From Competibacteraceae bacterium UBA3908 (GTDB taxonomy: Bacteria > Pseudomonadota > Gammaproteobacteria > Competibacterales > Competibacteraceae), in NCBI GenBank assembly GCA_002391525.1, contig DGFE01000045.1, positions 3,566-11,973 on the forward strand: a stretch of 8,408 nt of DNA, written 5' to 3'. The notes under the pieces were generated by a model. It had not been told where the DNA came from, did no database searches, and worked only from the letters and a program-made list of their open reading frames with translations. The first letter of the stretch is position 1; every line of letters begins with the position of its first letter. Below are positions 6,273-8,408 of this stretch, piece after piece. A program made the position numbers and the translations under genes.

Positions 6273-7853
6273 ATGAATTCAATGACCGCTCTCCCCATCC
6301 GCCGCGCCCTCGTCAGCGTTTCCGACAAGACCGGCATCGTGGATTTCGCCCGCGCCCTGGTCGAACGGAACGTGGAACTCCTGTCCACCGGCGGCACCGC
6401 CAGGTTGCTGGCCGACAATGGCGTTCCCGTCATCGAAGTCGCCGATTACACCGGCTTCCCGGAGATGATGGACGGCCGGCTCAAGACCCTGCACCCGAAG
6501 ATTCACGGTGGCCTGCTGGGTCGGCGTGGGGAAGACGACGCGGCGATGACCGAACACAACATTCCGCCGATTGATCTCCTGGTGGTCAACCTCTACCCGT
6601 TCGAGGCGACGGTCGCCAAGCCCGACTGCGCCCTGGCCGACGCGATTGAAAACATCGACATCGGCGGGCCGGCGATGCTGCGGGCGGCGGCCAAGAATCA
6701 TGCAGCAGTGACGGTGGTGGTGGATGCCGGCGACTACGAGCGGGTGCTGGCCGAAATGCGGGCCAACGATGGCGCGGTGAGCACCGCCACCCGTTTCGAG
6801 CTGGCGGTCAAGGTGTTCGAGCACACCGCCCGTTACGATGGCGCGATTGCCAATTATCTCGGTTCGATCCAGGCCGATGGCGGGCGCGATCCCTTCCCAC
6901 GCACGTATAACGTGCAGTTCCGCAAGGCCCAGGACATGCGCTATGGCGAGAATCCGCACCAGGCCGCGGCGTTCTACGTCGAGCCGAAGCCGGCGGAAGC
7001 CTGCGTCGCCACCGCCCGGCAATTGCAGGGCAAGGAACTGTCCTACAACAACGTCGCCGACACCGACGCCGCACTGGAGTGCGTCAAGGGCTTCGCCGCG
7101 CCGGCCTGCGTGATCGTCAAGCACGCCAACCCCTGCGGCGCAGCGGTGGGCGCGACCATTCTCGACGCCTACAACCGTGCCTACCAAACCGACCCGACCT
7201 CGGCCTTCGGCGGCATCATCGCCTTCAACCGGCCGCTGGACGCCATGACCGCCAGGACGATTGTGGATCGGCAGTTCGTCGAGGTCATCATCGCGCCGGA
7301 GGTGATGCCGGACGCGCTGGCGATTACCGCCAGCAAGCAGAACGTGCGGGTGCTGGCCTGCGGCCACTGGGACATCGAGCGGACGCCGGGCTGGGATTAC
7401 AAGCGGGTGACCGGCGGCCTGCTGGTGCAGAATCGCGATTTGGGTCAAGTGGCCATGTCGGACTTGAAGGTGGTCACCAAACGGAAACCGACCGACCGGG
7501 AAATGACCGATCTGCTGTTCGCCTGGCAGGTGGTGAAGTTCGTCAAGTCCAACGCCATCGTCTACGGCAGGGACGGCATGATCCTCGGGGTCGGCGCGGG
7601 GCAGATGAGCCGGGTGTTCTCGGCGCGCATCGCCGCCATGAAGGCCCAGGAGGAGAAGCTGGACCTGAAGGGCGCGGCGATGGCTTCCGACGCCTTCTTT
7701 CCGTTCCGCGACGGCATCGACCTGGCCGCCGAACACGGCATCACCGCCGTCATCGAACCGGGCGGTTCCGTGCGCGACGCCGAGGTGATCGCCGCCGCCG
7801 ACGAGCACGACATGACCATGGTGTTCACCGGAATGCGGCATTTCCGGCACTGA
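6273..7853 (+). CDS. purH: Bifunctional AICAR formyltransferase/IMP cyclohydrolase
   Basis: Performs the last two steps of de novo IMP synthesis: formylation of AICAR with 10-formyl-tetrahydrofolate, then ring closure to IMP, in the cytoplasm. The 526-residue length matches E. coli PurH (529). The N-terminal cyclohydrolase domain (about 1-200) has the MGS-like start VSVSDKTGIVDFARAL, STGGTARLL and DGRLKTLHPKIHGG. The transformylase domain carries LQGKELSYNNVADTDAA, the catalytic K283-H284 in IVKHANPCG, and the C-terminal SDAFFPFRDGID and IEPGGSVRDAEVI. The start at 6273 is chosen because it is just before the conserved region; a second ATG at 6282 would give 523 residues. Only a weak GGA (6263-6265) precedes it. 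Upstream in frame a TTG could add 36 residues, but these look unconserved. The stop is followed at once by a REP-like repeat; purD lies 124 bp downstream in the same orientation, consistent with a purHD unit. Confidence 0.97.
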   Translation: MNSMTALPIRRALVSVSDKTGIVDFARALVERNVELLSTGGTARLLADNGVPVIEVADYTGFPEMMDGRLKTLHPKIHGGLLGRRGEDDAAMTEHNIPPIDLLVVNLYPFEATVAKPDCALADAIENIDIGGPAMLRAAAKNHAAVTVVVDAGDYERVLAEMRANDGAVSTATRFELAVKVFEHTARYDGAIANYLGSIQADGGRDPFPRTYNVQFRKAQDMRYGENPHQAAAFYVEPKPAEACVATARQLQGKELSYNNVADTDAALECVKGFAAPACVIVKHANPCGAAVGATILDAYNRAYQTDPTSAFGGIIAFNRPLDAMTARTIVDRQFVEVIIAPEVMPDALAITASKQNVRVLACGHWDIERTPGWDYKRVTGGLLVQNRDLGQVAMSDLKVVTKRKPTDREMTDLLFAWQVVKFVKSNAIVYGRDGMILGVGAGQMSRVFSARIAAMKAQEEKLDLKGAAMASDAFFPFRDGIDLAAEHGITAVIEPGGSVRDAEVIAAADEHDMTMVFTGMRHFRH

Positions 7854-7887
7854 CAACGCTCCCCTCTCCCGCCGGGAGAGGGGTTGG
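7853..7887 (+). repeat. REP-like palindromic element, copy 1 (direct repeat with copy 2)
   Basis: A 35-bp unit identical to 7926-7960 (period 73 bp). Its core is a perfect palindrome: CCCCTCTCCC (7861-7870), loop GCC, GGGAGAGGGG (7874-7883). The repeat begins on the last base of the purH stop codon. This copy ends at GGGGTTGG and lacks the GGGTGAGGG tail of copy 2. Sequences of this form resemble dispersed extragenic palindromes that I recall from many proteobacterial genomes. There is no T-tract, so it is not a classical terminator. Confidence 0.7.
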
Positions 7888-7925
7888 AACGACCGGTTCT
7901 ACACTCGCGCGCAAGCTGCTGCCTA

Positions 7926-7969
7926 ACAACGCTCCCCTCTCCCGCCGGGAGAGGGGTTGGGGGTGAGGG
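7926..7969 (+). repeat. REP-like palindromic element, copy 2 with GGGTGAGGG tail
   Basis: The first 35 bp (to 7960) duplicate copy 1 exactly. The hairpin arms are CCCCTCTCCC (7934-7943) and GGGAGAGGGG (7947-7956). The element continues through GGGTGAGGG (7961-7969), which looks like the more complete form of the repeat. A 38-bp unique spacer (7888-7925) separates the copies. The end of this copy lies 8 nt before the purD start codon. Confidence 0.7.
7965..7969 (+). promoter_or_regulatory. purD ribosome binding site embedded in the REP-like repeat
   Basis: GAGGG at 7965-7969 lies 8 nt before the purD ATG (7978) and is the only good Shine-Dalgarno candidate there. It is part of the repeat tail. 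The left hairpin arm CCCTCTCCC (7935-7943) can pair either with the adjacent GGGAGAGGG or, with one T-T mismatch, with this GGGTGAGGG segment. Confidence 0.5.
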
Positions 7970-7977
7970 TTATCTTA

Positions 7978-8408
7978 ATGAACGTCCTGATCGTCGGCGG
8001 CGGCGGCCGCGAACACGCCCTGGCCTGGAAAGTGGCGCAATCCAGCCGGGTCAGCAAGATCTACGTCGCGCCGGGCAACGCCGGCACGGCGCGCGAACCC
8101 AAGGTCGCCAACGTCGCCATCACCGCCGACGATCCGCCGGATTTGCTCAAGTTCGCTCAAGGGCATCACGTCGCTTTGACGATCATCGGCCCGGAAGTGC
8201 CGCTGGTGCTGGGCATCACCGACCTGTTCGCCAGTGCCGGCCTGCGCTGCTTCGGACCCTCCAGGGCGGCGGCGCGGCTGGAAGGCTCCAAAGCCTTCGC
8301 CAAGGATTTCCTGGCCCGCCACCACATTCCGACCGCGCGCTACCAGAGTTTCACCGATGCCGAGGCGGCGGAAGCCTGCATTCGCGAGATGGGCGCTCCC
8401 GTCGTCGT
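7978..8408 (+). CDS. purD: Phosphoribosylamine-glycine ligase (GARS), N-terminal part
   Basis: Joins glycine to phosphoribosylamine with ATP, giving GAR, the second step of de novo purine synthesis. The 143 complete codons before the window edge cover the N-terminal domain, MNVLIVGGGGREHALAWK, with the nucleotide-like loop, then VAPGNAGTA (residues about 33-41), TIIGPEVPLVLGI and FGPSRAAARLEGSKAFAK, which leads into the ATP-grasp domain. The full protein is usually about 430 residues, so about two thirds lies outside. The ATG at 7978 coincides with the universal family N-terminus and has GAGGG at 8 nt. It follows purH in the same direction, the common purHD order, although the 124-bp gap filled with repeats is large for this pair. 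Confidence 0.96.
   Translation, partial: MNVLIVGGGGREHALAWKVAQSSRVSKIYVAPGNAGTAREPKVANVAITADDPPDLLKFAQGHHVALTIIGPEVPLVLGITDLFASAGLRCFGPSRAAARLEGSKAFAKDFLARHHIPTARYQSFTDAEAAEACIREMGAPVV

Noticed and set aside
6279..7856. 525-codon open frame on the minus strand opposite purH
   Set aside because: It mirrors purH almost exactly and arises from the GC-rich third-position bias; its translation is rich in H, R and G and shows no family motif, while purH is unmistakable.
7853..7960. Two direct repeats as a minimal CRISPR array
   Set aside because: Only two units with an internal perfect palindrome, no cas genes, and a position between pur genes typical of REP elements.

Overview
The window looks like chromosomal DNA from a GC-rich gammaproteobacterium. 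Most coding regions are roughly 60-65% G+C (37 of 60 bases in 2941-3000). The gene content is mainly housekeeping: a Pseudomonas-type class I fumarase, a YcgL-family protein (a gammaproteobacterial family) and purH followed by purD. No genus can be fixed from the sequence alone.

Layout, left to right. The last codons of an unidentified plus-strand gene (1-33) are followed by an extended -10 promoter and a complete single-chain class I fumarase (147-1661). Next comes an AT-rich stretch, about 1662-2460. It carries a strong bulged hairpin, a short REP-like GGTGGGC/GCCCACC palindrome, and a two-gene cassette: a 65-residue protein of unknown function and a minimal nucleotidyltransferase overlapping it by 50 nt. 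One stretch here (2161-2220) has only 20 G/C in 60. GC content then returns to normal with a 555-residue CorA-like membrane protein and, 16 nt downstream, a crotonase-fold protein carrying the acidic residues of delta3,5-delta2,4-dienoyl-CoA isomerase. These two probably share a transcript.

Between 4981 and 5455 the arrangement changes. A minus-strand ycgL gene, whose start is set by a well-placed GGAG, diverges from a plus-strand beta-carbonic anhydrase. Downstream of ycgL on the minus strand lies a short run that resembles the C-terminal tail of a PLP-dependent aminotransferase or MocR-type protein; it may be a gene remnant. The window ends with purH (complete) and the first 143 codons of purD, the late purine biosynthesis pair. 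They are separated by 124 bp containing two 35-bp direct repeats of a palindromic REP-like element, and the second copy appears to supply the purD Shine-Dalgarno sequence.

Functionally, most genes are core metabolism: TCA cycle, fatty-acid oxidation, CO2/bicarbonate interconversion, purine synthesis and ion transport. The foreign-looking parts are the nucleotidyltransferase cassette and the REP-like palindromes. The cassette is the best candidate for an unusual system: its architecture (small ORF, overlapping NTase, low GC) resembles toxin-antitoxin or defence modules, but no function can be read directly from it. No tRNA, rRNA, CRISPR array, integrase or transposase gene was seen, and no gene-free stretch exceeds 300 bases. 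The 151 bp before purH (6122-6272) show no convincing promoter, PurR operator or terminator.
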